Source: Opitutia bacterium
GTDB taxonomy: Bacteria; Verrucomicrobiota; Verrucomicrobiia; Opitutales; UBA953
Direction: 5' to 3'
Length of the DNA: 64,000 nucleotides
Assembly (NCBI GenBank): GCA_003569245.1
Contig: BGOM01000011.1
Location: 168,543-232,542, forward strand
The position numbers and the translations under genes were made by a program. This document shows positions 25,371 to 35,200 of this stretch, one piece after another; the stretch's first letter is position 1; every line of letters starts with the position of its first letter. Below the pieces are notes generated by a model. That model did no database searches and was not told the DNA's origin. It was given only the letters and a program-made list of their open reading frames with translations.

Positions 25371-27926
25371 TCAGTTCTTGGGCAGGACGATGAGCTGCTG
25401 GGCGAGTTTGGCATCCAGATAGCGGCGGGCGAAACCTTGCACGGCCTTCGCGTCGGTCAGGGCCATGCGTCGCTCCCACTCGGCGTCGAAATTGGCGCCG
25501 AGCCCCGCGACCTCGCGGATCAGGGCCCCCTGCAGGCGGGCGCCGGCCGACTGACGCCCCTGGCGACGCGCCACGCGCATCCGCCGCTTGGCGGCCTCGA
25601 TCTCCTCCGGCTGGAAGTCGCCCCGGCGCAACCGCGCGAGTTCCGCCTGCATCTCCGCGACGACCGCCTCGGCCATGCCCGGAGCCGTGCCGGCGTAGAG
25701 GTAGAACATGCCCTGATCGACCACCTCGACGCGGTTGGCGCCGACGAAATAAGCCATGCCCTTCTCCTCGCGCACGCGCCGGAACAGGCCGCTGGCCATG
25801 CCCGAAAGCAGCTCCTCGGTGACGCTGGCGGCGACGACGGCATCCGGACCGAACCCGCAATGCGGGAAAGCGATGGCGACGACCGCCTGCTCGCCCTGCG
25901 CGTGCTCGACCACCGCGCGAGCGGGACCGGGCGCATGGGGCGCCAGGCCCCGGGCCGCGAACGGGACCTTCGGCAAGGTGCCGAAGCGCGCCTGCGCGAA
26001 CTCCAGCGCCTGCCGGCGATCGAAGTCCCCGGCGATACCGACGACGAGGTTACCCGCCACGACCAAGGCCTGATGGGCCGCACCGAGGTCGGCCGCCTGG
26101 ATCCGCGCCAGCGTCTCCGGCGTCCCGATCGGGTCGATGCCGAGCGGGTGCTCGCCGAAGAACTGCCGCAGCAGACACAGGCGCGCCTTCTCGACGATAT
26201 CATCCTCCGCGTCCTTGCAGGCCGTGATGACCGCGGCCCGCTCGAGCTCCACCGTCGCCGGGAGGAACTTCGGGCCCAGCACGCCGTCGGCCACGAGTTC
26301 CGACAAAGCTCCGAAATCGGAACTCAGGGCCTCGCCCCACAGGCCGCAGGAGATCTGCGACCCGACGTCGGCGAAGGTCGCCCCCATCGCGTCGACGGCC
26401 TGGGCGACCTCCTCCTTGGAACGACGGACGGTATCGCGGGTGAGCAGCGTCGCGAAAAGCCCGGTGGTGCCGCGGGTGGCGGCCTGCTCGTAGGCGGTGC
26501 CGGCGGCGAGGAAGACGCCGATCGCGGCCTTCGGGATGGCCGCATCCTGCTGCAGCACGACGCGTACGCCGTTATCGAGCGTCAGCACCTCGAACCGCTC
26601 CGGCACGACCGCCGCGGCGCGGGCGACCGCGACCGGCGCCGCCGCGGCCCGGCCGCGCAGCGTGCCGTAGGTGACCGCCTCGGGCCGGAGCCAGCGCCGG
26701 GCCTCCCGGGCCAGGTCCTCCGCCGTGAGCCGGGCGAGCTCCTCGACGCCCCGCCGCGGCCAATGGATGTCGTGTCCCACGCAAGCCGCATAGGCGGAGC
26801 GACCGACCAACCCATGGATATTCTTCTGCCCGTTGACCATCGAGACGGCCGCCTGACGGCGGACCTTCGCGAATTCCGCCGGGGTCACGCCGCGTTGCAG
26901 GAGACGATCCACCACCTCGCGGAGCGCGGACTCGACCTGGGCGGAGTCGGCCTCGGCCTCGCCGGCCCAGCCGAACCAGGCGAGACCGTGCTCGCGGATG
27001 CCGAAGGCGGAGGCATCGATCGAATGGACCAGCTTGCGGCGTTCGCGGAGCTCATCCCAGAGCAGCGAGCTGTTGCCGGAGCCCAGCACGCCGAGGAAGA
27101 GATCCATCGCCAGCCGACCCTCCGCGAAAAGACCCGGCGCGGGCCAGCAGGCCACCCCCTTGGCCGTGCTCACGTCGCGCACGAGGTCGGTCCGGCGTGC
27201 GCCGGCCTGGGGGAGCTCGGCGACGGTCCCGACGGCCAGGACAGGACGGCGTTCAAAACGGCCGAACCAACGTTCGGCGGCGGCGAAGGCTTCGGCCGGC
27301 TCCATCGAGCCGCCCAGCGCCAGCACCACGTTGCTCGGGACATAGCGGCCCGCATGGTAGGCACGCAGGTCGTCGGGGCGCAGACCGATGAACAGTTCGC
27401 GATGCCCGATGACAGGATGGCGCAACGGGTGCGCGCGCAGGGTCTCGGCCAGCACGGTCTCGGCCAGCACGGAGTCGTGCTCGTCGTCGCGCATCGCGAT
27501 CTCGCGCAGGATGACCTCCCGCTCCATCTTCGCGTCGGCGTCGGTGATCAGGGGGTCGAAGACCATGTCGGAGACGGCCTCCATCGCGGTCTCGAAACCC
27601 TCCTGCGGCGCGTCGACGTGGTAGACCGTCCGGTCAAAGGTGGTGTAGGCGTTCGCATAGCCGCCGGAACGGTGCACGGCCTCGGTGAGCTCCCGGTTGC
27701 TGAAGCGTCCGGTGCCCTTGAAGACCATGTGCTCGAGGTAATGCGAGATCCCCGAGCCTTCCCAGCGCCCCTCGTGGACGCTGCCGGTCCGGACCCAGGC
27801 CTGCACGGTGCACAGGCCGATGCCGGGACGATGAGAATAGAGGACCTCCAGGCCGTTCGGCAGGACGCGTCGCTCAGGCAAGGGGCCGGCGATCTGCGCG
27901 AAACTGAGGCCTTCGAGGTACGACAT
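25371..27926 (-). CDS. M16 family zinc metallopeptidase (two fused halves)
   Basis: The 851-residue protein contains two consecutive M16 peptidase units. The first has the inverted zinc motif HYLEH (62-66) in [13 protein letters not shown] and the downstream glutamate region. The second, from about residue 430, keeps the fold ([23 protein letters not shown]) but has lost HxxEH, reading TGLFATLL, so it is the usual inactive partner lobe in a single-chain clamshell enzyme. No signal peptide is evident at its N-terminus. It is transcribed divergently from prfB. Confidence 0.9.
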   Translation of the reverse strand: MSYLEGLSFAQIAGPLPERRVLPNGLEVLYSHRPGIGLCTVQAWVRTGSVHEGRWEGSGISHYLEHMVFKGTGRFSNRELTEAVHRSGGYANAYTTFDRTVYHVDAPQEGFETAMEAVSDMVFDPLITDADAKMEREVILREIAMRDDEHDSVLAETVLAETLRAHPLRHPVIGHRELFIGLRPDDLRAYHAGRYVPSNVVLALGGSMEPAEAFAAAERWFGRFERRPVLAVGTVAELPQAGARRTDLVRDVSTAKGVACWPAPGLFAEGRLAMDLFLGVLGSGNSSLLWDELRERRKLVHSIDASAFGIREHGLAWFGWAGEAEADSAQVESALREVVDRLLQRGVTPAEFAKVRRQAAVSMVNGQKNIHGLVGRSAYAACVGHDIHWPRRGVEELARLTAEDLAREARRWLRPEAVTYGTLRGRAAAAPVAVARAAAVVPERFEVLTLDNGVRVVLQQDAAIPKAAIGVFLAAGTAYEQAATRGTTGLFATLLTRDTVRRSKEEVAQAVDAMGATFADVGSQISCGLWGEALSSDFGALSELVADGVLGPKFLPATVELERAAVITACKDAEDDIVEKARLCLLRQFFGEHPLGIDPIGTPETLARIQAADLGAAHQALVVAGNLVVGIAGDFDRRQALEFAQARFGTLPKVPFAARGLAPHAPGPARAVVEHAQGEQAVVAIAFPHCGFGPDAVVAASVTEELLSGMASGLFRRVREEKGMAYFVGANRVEVVDQGMFYLYAGTAPGMAEAVVAEMQAELARLRRGDFQPEEIEAAKRRMRVARRQGRQSAGARLQGALIREVAGLGANFDAEWERRMALTDAKAVQGFARRYLDAKLAQQLIVLPKN

Positions 27927-28043
27927 GGTGCTTGTATGCCTCCGCTCCGGCCGGGCGCAAGCGCCCCTTCGACGGCCGCGGCCGCGACGCCGACCGCGCC
28001 CATGGCTTCGCCGCCGCGGGGGCCAACCCGGCCCTAATCTGGG

Positions 28044-28071
28044 TTGAAAAAGAACCCCACCCCTGTATCCC
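28044..28071 (+). promoter_or_regulatory. Candidate promoter of prfB
   Basis: TTGAAA at 28044-28049 and TATCCC at 28066-28071 are separated by 16 bases in the gap between the divergent M16 gene and prfB. The start codon lies 13 bases downstream of the -10, so the leader would be very short. The -35 is good and the -10 weak. Confidence 0.35.
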
Positions 28072-28084
28072 CGAACCTTCCGCC

Positions 28085-29230
28085 ATGTATATCCCGCCCG
28101 AAACCCGCGCCCACCTGGAGGAAGTCGAGCGTCGCGCCGGCCACCTCTGGAAGTTCCTGGACGTCCCGGGCAAGCAGGCGGCCATCGCCCGTCTGGAGGA
28201 GCAGATGGGGGCCGCCACGTTCTGGGACAGCCAGAAGGCCGCCCAGAAGGTGATCGCGGAGTGCAACGGCTACAAGAACACCGTCGGCCCGCAGGTCGCT
28301 TTCCGGCGGAAGATCGATGACGCCAAGACCTTGGCGGAGCTGATCGCGGAATCGCCCGATGGCACGGCCGACGCCGAGCTCGAGGAACTGCGCTCGCTCG
28401 CCGAGACGCTCCTGGTCGAGGTCGCCGACATCGAGATCGCGGCCTTCCTGTCCGGCCCCCACGACAAGTCCAACGCCATCGTCACCGTCAAGGCGGGCGC
28501 CGGCGGGACGGAGTCCAACGATTGGGCGGACATGCTCTTCCGCATGTACACCCGCTGGGCCGAACGCCGCGGTTTCAAGGTCGAGATCGAGGACATCGCC
28601 GAAGGCGAGGGCGCCGGTATCAGCCTCGCGACCTTCCGCCTCGAAGGACCGAACGCCTACGGCTACGTCAAGGCCGAGCGCGGCGTCCACCGCCTGGTCC
28701 GCATCTCCCCGTTCGACGCCAACGCCCGCCGCCACACCTCCTTCTGCTCCGTCGACGTGGTCGCCGAGATCGACGACGACATCGACATCGAGATCAACGA
28801 GGCGGACCTGCGCGTCGACGTCTACCGTTCCAGCGGCAAGGGCGGCCAGCACGTGAACAAGACCGAGTCCGCCGTCCGCCTGACGCACATCCCGACCGGC
28901 CTCGTGGTGGCCTGCCAGCGCGAACGTTCCCAGGTCAAGAACCGCGCGCTCGCCATGAAGATCCTGCGCGCCCGCATCTACGAGAAGACCCTCGACGACA
29001 AGCGCGCCGAGATGGAGAAGTACTACGGCGAGAAGGGCGACATCGGCTGGGGCAACCAGATCCGCTCCTACGTCTTCCAGCCTTACCAGATGGTCAAGGA
29101 CCTGCGGACCGGCGTGGAGACGGGCAATATCCAGGCGGTGATGGACGGCGATATCGACGCCTTCATCAACGGTTGGCTGCGCGCCGGCGGTCCCCGCACC
29201 CGCAACAAGGACATCAAGATCGAGGACTGA
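28085..29230 (+). CDS. prfB: Peptide chain release factor 2
   Basis: RF2 terminates translation at UGA and UAA. The 381-residue protein from ATG 28085 has the SPF codon-recognition tripeptide in [13 protein letters not shown] and the GGQ motif at residues 253-255 ([14 protein letters not shown]). [15 protein letters not shown] is also class-typical. The region where most prfB genes have the in-frame UGA and +1 programmed frameshift (near [10 protein letters not shown], residues 22-31) is a continuous open frame. The autoregulatory frameshift is therefore absent here. Confidence 0.95.
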   Translation: MYIPPETRAHLEEVERRAGHLWKFLDVPGKQAAIARLEEQMGAATFWDSQKAAQKVIAECNGYKNTVGPQVAFRRKIDDAKTLAELIAESPDGTADAELEELRSLAETLLVEVADIEIAAFLSGPHDKSNAIVTVKAGAGGTESNDWADMLFRMYTRWAERRGFKVEIEDIAEGEGAGISLATFRLEGPNAYGYVKAERGVHRLVRISPFDANARRHTSFCSVDVVAEIDDDIDIEINEADLRVDVYRSSGKGGQHVNKTESAVRLTHIPTGLVVACQRERSQVKNRALAMKILRARIYEKTLDDKRAEMEKYYGEKGDIGWGNQIRSYVFQPYQMVKDLRTGVETGNIQAVMDGDIDAFINGWLRAGGPRTRNKDIKIED

Positions 29231-29243
29231 CCTCGCGCCCGTC

Positions 29244-30632
29244 ATGCCCTCCCGGGAAACGCTCCGACAGAAGCTCCTCGATCCTCCGCTCTTCGCGGAG
29301 AAGATCTGGAAACTCTCGCCCGAGCCCTGGCCGATCACCGCCGCCCAGCTCCGCGAGCTCAAGCTCATCGGCGCCGCCTGCCTGAGTTACCAGCGGGCCC
29401 TCGAGCGTCTCTACGTCCGCTCGGCCACGGACAGGAAGATTCTCCGCAACCGCGAGATCCATGCGCCCTGGGTGGCCCAGTACCTCGATCGGCATAAGCC
29501 ACCGGGCCTGGTCGAGCACGGCCGGCACCGCGCGGTCAAGGGCCAGCACCCGCTGGTGCTGCGGCCGGACCTCCTGATCACCGAGCAAGGCTTCACGATG
29601 ACCGAGCTGGACAGCGTCCCCGGCGGGGTCGGCCTCACGGCCTACCTCAACGAAGTCTACGCGGAAGACTACCCCGAGGTCATCGGCGGCCTCGGCATGC
29701 CGGCGCGCTTCCAAGCCATGCTCGGCCGGCTCGTGCCGGGCGAACGTTTCCCCACGGTCGCCATCGCCGTGAGCGAGGAGGCCGCGACCTACCGACCAGA
29801 GTTCGAGTGGCTGGCCGAGAAACTCCGCGGCCTGGGACACGACGTGCACGTGGTCGATCCCTCCCAGGTGATGAAGATGGGCGACGAGTCGTTCATCCCG
29901 CTCCACGGCGCCCCGACGCGCATCCACGTCCTCTACCGGTTCTTCGAGTTGTTCGACCTCGCCAACGTCAAGAGCGCCGACGGGATCTTCGCGGCGGTCG
30001 AAGCGGGCAAGCTGGCGTTGACCCCGCCGATGAAAGCCTTCCAGGAGGAGAAGCTCGGCCTGGCGCTCCTGCACCACCCCCAGCTGTCCGAATTCTGGAA
30101 GGAGAACCTGCCGGAGGATCACCGCGAGGCGCTGCTGCGTATCGTCCCGCGCACCTGGATCATGGAGCAGGGCGAGCTGCCGCCGACCGCGGTGCTCCAC
30201 GCCCCCCGGGTGGGCGGCCAGCCCATCCGGGACTGGCACGAGCTCGCCGAGGCCAGCCAGCGCGAACGCAACCTCATCATCAAGGCCAGCGGCTTCCATG
30301 AGACCGCCTGGGGCGCCCGCAGCGTCACCCTCGGCAGCGACGTCTCGCGCGACGAGTGGCTCGAGGCCATCGAGCATGCGCTCGACCCGGAGAACGACAC
30401 CTTCCACGTGATGCAGGAGTACCATAAGCCCTCCCGCCTGAGCCACCCGGTCTACGCGGACGATGGCACCGTGACCGCGGCGGATGGGCGCGTCCGGCTG
30501 TGCCCCTATTATTTCGTGGACGGCGACACGGTCGAACTGACCGGCATCCTCTCGACCTTCTGCCCGGCGGACAAGAAGATCATCCATGGCATGCGCGACG
30601 CGGCCTTGCTGCCCTGCCGGCTGGTCCCCTGA
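29244..30632 (+). CDS. Conserved hypothetical protein, weakly ATP-grasp-like
   Basis: The 462-residue protein has no signal peptide or membrane helix. Features visible are an N-terminal helical part (LRELKLIGAACLSYQRALERLY), a central RPDLLITEQGFTMTELDSVPGG near residues 108-130, and a C-terminal NLIIKASGFHETAWGARSV and HVMQEYHKPSRLSHPV. Charged strands of the type IIKxSGxxxxxGxRxV followed by a QEY acidic pair resemble an ATP-grasp nucleotide site. I do not recognise a named family. It starts 13 bases after prfB, and a DsbD-like gene follows after 48 bases. Confidence 0.55.
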   Translation: MPSRETLRQKLLDPPLFAEKIWKLSPEPWPITAAQLRELKLIGAACLSYQRALERLYVRSATDRKILRNREIHAPWVAQYLDRHKPPGLVEHGRHRAVKGQHPLVLRPDLLITEQGFTMTELDSVPGGVGLTAYLNEVYAEDYPEVIGGLGMPARFQAMLGRLVPGERFPTVAIAVSEEAATYRPEFEWLAEKLRGLGHDVHVVDPSQVMKMGDESFIPLHGAPTRIHVLYRFFELFDLANVKSADGIFAAVEAGKLALTPPMKAFQEEKLGLALLHHPQLSEFWKENLPEDHREALLRIVPRTWIMEQGELPPTAVLHAPRVGGQPIRDWHELAEASQRERNLIIKASGFHETAWGARSVTLGSDVSRDEWLEAIEHALDPENDTFHVMQEYHKPSRLSHPVYADDGTVTAADGRVRLCPYYFVDGDTVELTGILSTFCPADKKIIHGMRDAALLPCRLVP

Positions 30633-30680
30633 GGCCTGACCGCCCTTGCCTCCGGCGGGTTTTGCCGCCAGCCTTGGGCC

Positions 30681-32728
30681 ATGCGACTCCTCTCCTGCTT
30701 CCTGCTCTGCCTCGGCGGCCTCCTCGCCGACCTCGATGCCGCGCAGCGCACCAAGGTCGACCTGGTCAACCTGTCGCCTGAGATCAAGGCGGGCGGGAAG
30801 TCGCTGATCGCGGTCCGCTTCCGCTGCGACGACCACTTCCACATCTACTGGAAGAACCCCGGCGACGCCGGTCAGTCCCCCGCGATCGCCTGGAAGGAAA
30901 CCGCCGGGACGAAGGCCGGCCCCTTGCTGTACCCCGGCCCCATCCTGCTGGACCAAAGCGGCGTCTACAACTTCGTGCACGAGCACGAGACCTTGCTGCT
31001 GTTGGAACTGGATGTCCCCGCGACCGCCAGCGGCGAGCTCAAGCTGAAGGCGCACGTCGAGTGGCTGGAATGCGACGACAAAGGCTGCTACCCGTTCGAG
31101 CAGGATGTCACCCTGACCGTCAAGGTCGGCCCGGGCAACACGCCGTATCCCCATGAACCCAGACTCTACCCGGACTTGCGTCCCGTCGTGGCCGCCGACT
31201 TCCGCGTGGAAGGCGAGCAGTTGACGGTCCGCCCCGTCGCCGGCGCCAAGGTCGACCTGTCCAAGACGTGGTTCCCCGAACGCGGCTTCCTCAGCCCGGG
31301 CGCGGTCTTCAAGCAGAAACATGACGCCACGTCCCTTGCCTTCAGCCTGCAGGAGGCCCCGGAGAAACTGACCGACGGCCCCGTCAGCTTCGTCGGCCCC
31401 GACGGCGCCGGCGGCTTCGTCCGCCTGCTTGCCACCGCCGCCACCGGTCAAGGGGCCGGCGCGCCGCTACCGTCCCCCGCGGCCCCCGCCGTGAAGGGAA
31501 CGTCGGATTGGCAGCCTTGGTCCCCCGAAGCCCAGGCCCAAGCCCTCGCCGCCGGCAAGACCGTCTACGTCGATTTCACCGCCGCTGGTGCGCGAGCTGT
31601 CAGGTCAACAAGCGCGTGTACACCCAGCCGGAGGTCGCCGCGGCGTTGGCCAAGGACGGCGTGGTGCTGATGAAGGCGGACTGGACCCGGAAGGACGAGG
31701 TCATCACCGCCGAGCTGAAGCGTTACGAACGCGAGGGCGTGCCGCTCAACGTGTTCCTCCGCAAGGACACCACGCCCGCGGTGCTGTCCGAATTCCTGAC
31801 GGGCGACGAGGTGCTGGCCGCGCTCGCCGCCGTCCGCTCCGGCCGCGCCTACCAGGCGACCGCGACCCAGCACGGCTACGGCGTCTGGCTGCTCCTGGCC
31901 TTCGGCGGCGGCGCGTTGCTGAACCTGATGCCCTGCGTGTTCCCGATGATCGGCCTCAAGGTGCTGGGCTTCGCCAAGGAGGCCGGCGCCGCGCGCGCCA
32001 CGGTGATCCGCCATGGCCTGCTCTACTCCGTCGGCGTCGTGCTGAGTTTCCTCGCCCTCGCGGGGCTGATCCTCGCGCTGAAGGCCGGCGGCGGGTCCGT
32101 CGGCTGGGGTTTCCAGATGCAGTCGCCCGGCTTCGTCCTCGCGACCTGCGTGCTCATGGTGACGCTCGGCCTCAGCCTGGCGGGCGTCTTCGAGATCGGC
32201 ACCGGCCTCGCCGGCACGGCCGCCAACGCGGAAGGCAAAGGCGGCTCCGCCGGCGCCTTCTTCTCCGGTGTCCTCGCCACCGCCGTCGCCACGCCTTGCA
32301 CCGCGCCCGGTCTCGGCGCCGCCCTCGGCTTCGCCTTGGACAAGCAACGTTCTTCCGGCGAGACCCTGCTCTTCTTCACCGTGATCGGGCTGGGCATGGC
32401 CTTGCCTTACCTGCTGCTCTCGGCCTTCCCGCGCCTGGCCGCCCTCCTGCCGCGGCCGGGCGAATGGATGGAGACGCTCAAGCAGGCCATGGCTTTCCCG
32501 CTCTTCGCCTACGCCCTCTTCCTGCTCTGGGTGCTGTCCGCGCTCGTCGAGGAAGCCAGCTGGGTCCGCGACGCGTCGCTCGGCCTGGCCGTGATCGCCG
32601 CCGCCTGCTGGGTCTGGGGACGCTGGGGCGCCCCGCACCGCACGGATCGCGAGCGGCTGGTCGGCAAGGCCGTCGCGGCGCTGCTCTACGTCGGTACGCT
32701 CGGCTACCTTTACGGCACGCTCGCCTGA
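30681..32728 (+). pseudogene. DsbD-like thiol:disulfide interchange protein, one frameshift at about 31586
   Basis: Two frames join into one gene of about 682 residues. The first encodes a signal peptide and a DsbD N-terminal (DsbC/alpha-type) domain with KNPGDAGQSPAIAW and a WLECDDKGCYPF cysteine pair, then the start of a thioredoxin domain (KTVYVDFTAA). The second continues with WCASCQVNKR, finishes the thioredoxin fold, and then has eight or so helices with LMPCVFPMIG and ATPCTAPGLG, the DsbD membrane cysteines. A single missing T at about 31586 (GCT|TGG read as GCTGG), exactly before the WCASC motif, separates the frames. Everything after it is intact, so a sequencing error is likely. The order alpha-thioredoxin-membrane differs from classical DsbD (alpha-membrane-thioredoxin). 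Confidence 0.85.
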
Positions 32729-32755
32729 TCGCGTCCGCGCGGAAGGTCGTCAATA

Positions 32756-32783
32756 AAAAGGCCCGCCGAGCGGCGGGCCTTTT
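32756..32783. terminator. Bidirectional intrinsic terminator
   Basis: A perfect 12-bp stem (AAAAGGCCCGCC / GGCGGGCCTTTT) with a GAGC loop sits between the convergent DsbD-like and Pal/OmpA genes. T-runs occur on the 3' side in both orientations, so it can serve both genes. Confidence 0.9.
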
Positions 32784-32805
32784 ACATGACCGGATGACGG
32801 GCGAC

Positions 32806-33450
32806 TCAGAGAGCCGTCACCGGACCGGGAGCCGGACCGGAGACCGGTGCCTTGGCCGGAGCCGCCTTACCGGCCGCCGGAGCAGCCTTGCCGGCGGCCG
32901 GGGCTGACGGAGCGGCGGCACCGCCACGGGTGAAGTAGTTGGCGTCGACGACGACGGCCTTGCGATCCTTGGCGCCGGACTGACGGCCGGCGGCGGACTT
33001 GTCGGCCTGCTGCTCGCCGAGACCAAGCACTTCGCTGTCGGCGGGATTGCAACCGAGCTTCACCAGGTAATCGCGGACCGACTGGGCACGCTTGTCGGAC
33101 AGACCAAGGTTGTATTCCTCGGTGCCGAACTGGTCGGTGTAGCCGACGATCAGCAGCTTGGTCGCCTTGGCCTTGCCGGCGGCGGCGTCGAGCTTGGCGC
33201 GCTCGGCGGCGCTGACGGTGTACTGGTCGAAGTCGAACTGGACGGTGACCAGGATCGCTTCCGGAGGGATGACGCCATCGCGGGCCGCCTGGGCCGCCGC
33301 GCCGGTGGCGCCGGAACCAAGGAGATTAAGGTCGGTGGCGCCACCGGTACCGCTGCCCGACGTGGAGCCAGCGTAATCGGTGGGCATACGAGACGGACCA
33401 CAGCCGACAAGGAAGGCGGCGGCCAAGAGGGGGAGAGTGAAGCGCTTCAT
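32806..33450 (-). CDS. Pal/OmpA-family peptidoglycan-associated lipoprotein
   Basis: The 214-residue protein has a lipoprotein signal peptide ending LVGC (C17), a Gly/Ser-rich linker, and an OmpA-like peptidoglycan-binding domain at about 65-165. Seen there are VQFDFDQYTV, LLIVGYTDQFGTEEYNLGLSDKRAQSVRDYL and GLGEQQA, with the Asp and Arg residues that hold diaminopimelate. It probably tethers the outer membrane to peptidoglycan like Pal. The C-terminal 45 residues are an Ala/Pro/Lys-rich low-complexity tail not usual in Pal. The ATG at 33450 is chosen because it gives the complete lipobox; longer upstream extensions run into another gene. Confidence 0.88.
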   Translation of the reverse strand: MKRFTLPLLAAAFLVGCGPSRMPTDYAGSTSGSGTGGATDLNLLGSGATGAAAQAARDGVIPPEAILVTVQFDFDQYTVSAAERAKLDAAAGKAKATKLLIVGYTDQFGTEEYNLGLSDKRAQSVRDYLVKLGCNPADSEVLGLGEQQADKSAAGRQSGAKDRKAVVVDANYFTRGGAAAPSAPAAGKAAPAAGKAAPAKAPVSGPAPGPVTAL

Positions 33451-33503
33451 GGGTGTAACCGGATAAAAGGCGGGGCAAAAGAGGTCGGCAAGCCTTGACT
33501 GGC

Positions 33504-34661
33504 TTAGTAGCGGCGGACTTTGGGGTCGATCTTGAGCGACCAGGCGTCGATGCCCCCCTGCACATTGGCGACCTGGGCATAGCCTTTGGCCCGCAGGAAC
33601 TGCGTCACCTTCATGCTGCGGCCGCCGTGGTGGCAATGGACCAGCACCGGGACATCGCGGGGAATCTCCGCCAACCGCTCCGGCACCGTGTTCATCGGGA
33701 TCAACTTGGCCCCGGGGAGCTGACAGACCGCGAACTCGCCCGGCTCCCGGACATCCAGGAGGAAAGGCGGCTGAGGGGAAGCGAGCAGACGGTGGGCTTC
33801 CTCGATGGAAACCTCCAGGGGATAGGCGGACATGGTGGGCGGGGAAGAAAGGGGGTTGGACGCGCAGGTCGCCGCGTAGCGGGCGGGCTCCAGCTGTCGG
33901 ATCGCAGGATGGGGGCCGCAGACCGGGCAGGCGGGATCGGCTGCGAGCCGAAGGGCCCGGGAAACCCCGGCGGCCAGGTCGACGACCTGGAGGCGCGATT
34001 CCTGGCGCTGGCCGAGCAGCAGAGCGATGACTTCCGAGGCCATCCACGAGCCGATGACGCCGCAGGTGGCGCCGAAGACCCCGCCCTCCGCGCACGTGGG
34101 CACGCTGGACGGATCCGGCATCACCGGGTAGACGCAGCGGTAACAACCGGCGCCCGGCAGGAAAACGCCGACCTGCCCTTCGGTGCGCAGCACGCTGCCA
34201 TGGACGAGAGGTTTGCGGCCGAGCACGCAGGCATCCGCCGCCAGGAAACGGGTCGGGAAATTGTCGGTGCCGTCGACGACGAGGTCGTAACGGGCGACCA
34301 GGTCGACCGCGTTCTCCGCGGTGAAACCTTCCGGGTGGAGGACGATGGTCAGACCCGGGTTGACTTCGGCGAGGGCTTCCGCCGCCGAGATCGTCTTGGG
34401 CAGGCCCAAGGTATCGAAACCGTGCAGGATCTGACGGTGCAGGTTGGAGACCTCCACCTTGTCCGGATCGGCGACGCCGAGGGTACCGACGCCGGCGGCC
34501 GCGAGGTAGAGCCCGACCGGCGAACCCAGACCGCCGGCCCCGAGCAGGAGGACTTTGGCCGCGCGCAACTTCAGTTGCCCCGCCTCACCGACCCCGGGCA
34601 GACGGAGTTGACGCGCATAAAGGGCGCGCTCGTGCTCGGTCAGGCGTGGCTCCGCGGACAT
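33504..34661 (-). CDS. MoeB/ThiF-type adenylyltransferase fused to a rhodanese domain
   Basis: The 385-residue protein has an E1-like adenylation domain, with the ATP-binding GAGGLGSP at 41-48, DPDKVEVSNLHRQ near 83, and zinc cysteines CYRC and CPVC. A C-terminal rhodanese domain of about 105 residues has active-site Cys in VHCHHGGRS. It would activate the C-terminal glycine of MoaD- or ThiS-like sulfur carriers and, via the rhodanese cysteine, help make the thiocarboxylate for molybdopterin, thiamine or tRNA thiolation. No carrier gene is adjacent. It is divergent from ruvX. Confidence 0.9.
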   Translation of the reverse strand: MSAEPRLTEHERALYARQLRLPGVGEAGQLKLRAAKVLLLGAGGLGSPVGLYLAAAGVGTLGVADPDKVEVSNLHRQILHGFDTLGLPKTISAAEALAEVNPGLTIVLHPEGFTAENAVDLVARYDLVVDGTDNFPTRFLAADACVLGRKPLVHGSVLRTEGQVGVFLPGAGCYRCVYPVMPDPSSVPTCAEGGVFGATCGVIGSWMASEVIALLLGQRQESRLQVVDLAAGVSRALRLAADPACPVCGPHPAIRQLEPARYAATCASNPLSSPPTMSAYPLEVSIEEAHRLLASPQPPFLLDVREPGEFAVCQLPGAKLIPMNTVPERLAEIPRDVPVLVHCHHGGRSMKVTQFLRAKGYAQVANVQGGIDAWSLKIDPKVRRY

Positions 34662-34752
34662 GTCACCATGGAGACCGCGGACGCGGCGGTGTCAAACCCC
34701 TCCCCGATGCGGTTCGGGTTGAAATCAGGACCGGACCCGCCCAGCGTGCGGC

Positions 34753-35199
34753 GTGTCCTCGGTCTATCTCGGCATCGACTATGGCGCCAAGCGCGTCGGC
34801 CTGAGCCATGCCGACAGCCTGGGGTTCGCCTTCCCGCTCCCGGCGGCGGTGGCCCCCGAGGCCGAGGAACGCTTCGCCCAGATCGGCCGGGAAATCGCCC
34901 GTCTCCGGGTGACCCAGCTCGTCCTCGGTTATCCGCTGTCGGTCGAGGGCGAGCGGACGAAGCGCTGCGACGAGGTCGACGCCTTCGCCGCCGAACTGAC
35001 CCGTCGGTTCGGACTGCCCATCGAGCTGGTCGACGAGGCGCTGAGCAGCCAGGCGGCCGACGAACTGGGCGGGCGCCGCAAGCCGCGCTCCGCTCAGGAA
35101 CGTCGGGACCAAGCCCGTACCGGCGAACGGGATTCCCGGGCGGCGGCGGTGCTGCTCCAGGACTACCTGAACAGCCGGGGCATCGGCGCGAGCCTCTGA
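34753..35199 (+). CDS. ruvX: RuvX/YqgF-family Holliday junction resolvase
   Basis: The 148-residue RNase H-fold protein starts with GTG at 34753 (GIDYGAKRVGLSHAD with the first catalytic aspartate at the N-terminus). It continues with LVLGYPLSVEGERTKRC, a family signature, and a C-terminal DSRAAAVLLQDYL with the last conserved aspartate. Proposed roles are Holliday junction resolution and 16S rRNA 5'-end processing. truA starts 1 base after its stop, so the two are co-transcribed. Confidence 0.9.
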   Translation: MSSVYLGIDYGAKRVGLSHADSLGFAFPLPAAVAPEAEERFAQIGREIARLRVTQLVLGYPLSVEGERTKRCDEVDAFAAELTRRFGLPIELVDEALSSQAADELGGRRKPRSAQERRDQARTGERDSRAAAVLLQDYLNSRGIGASL

Positions 35200-35200
35200 C

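Noticed and set aside
25437..28037. Plus-strand frame of about 860 codons opposite the M16 peptidase
   Set aside because: The M16 zinc motif and two-lobe structure on the minus strand are clear; the plus frame has no domain.
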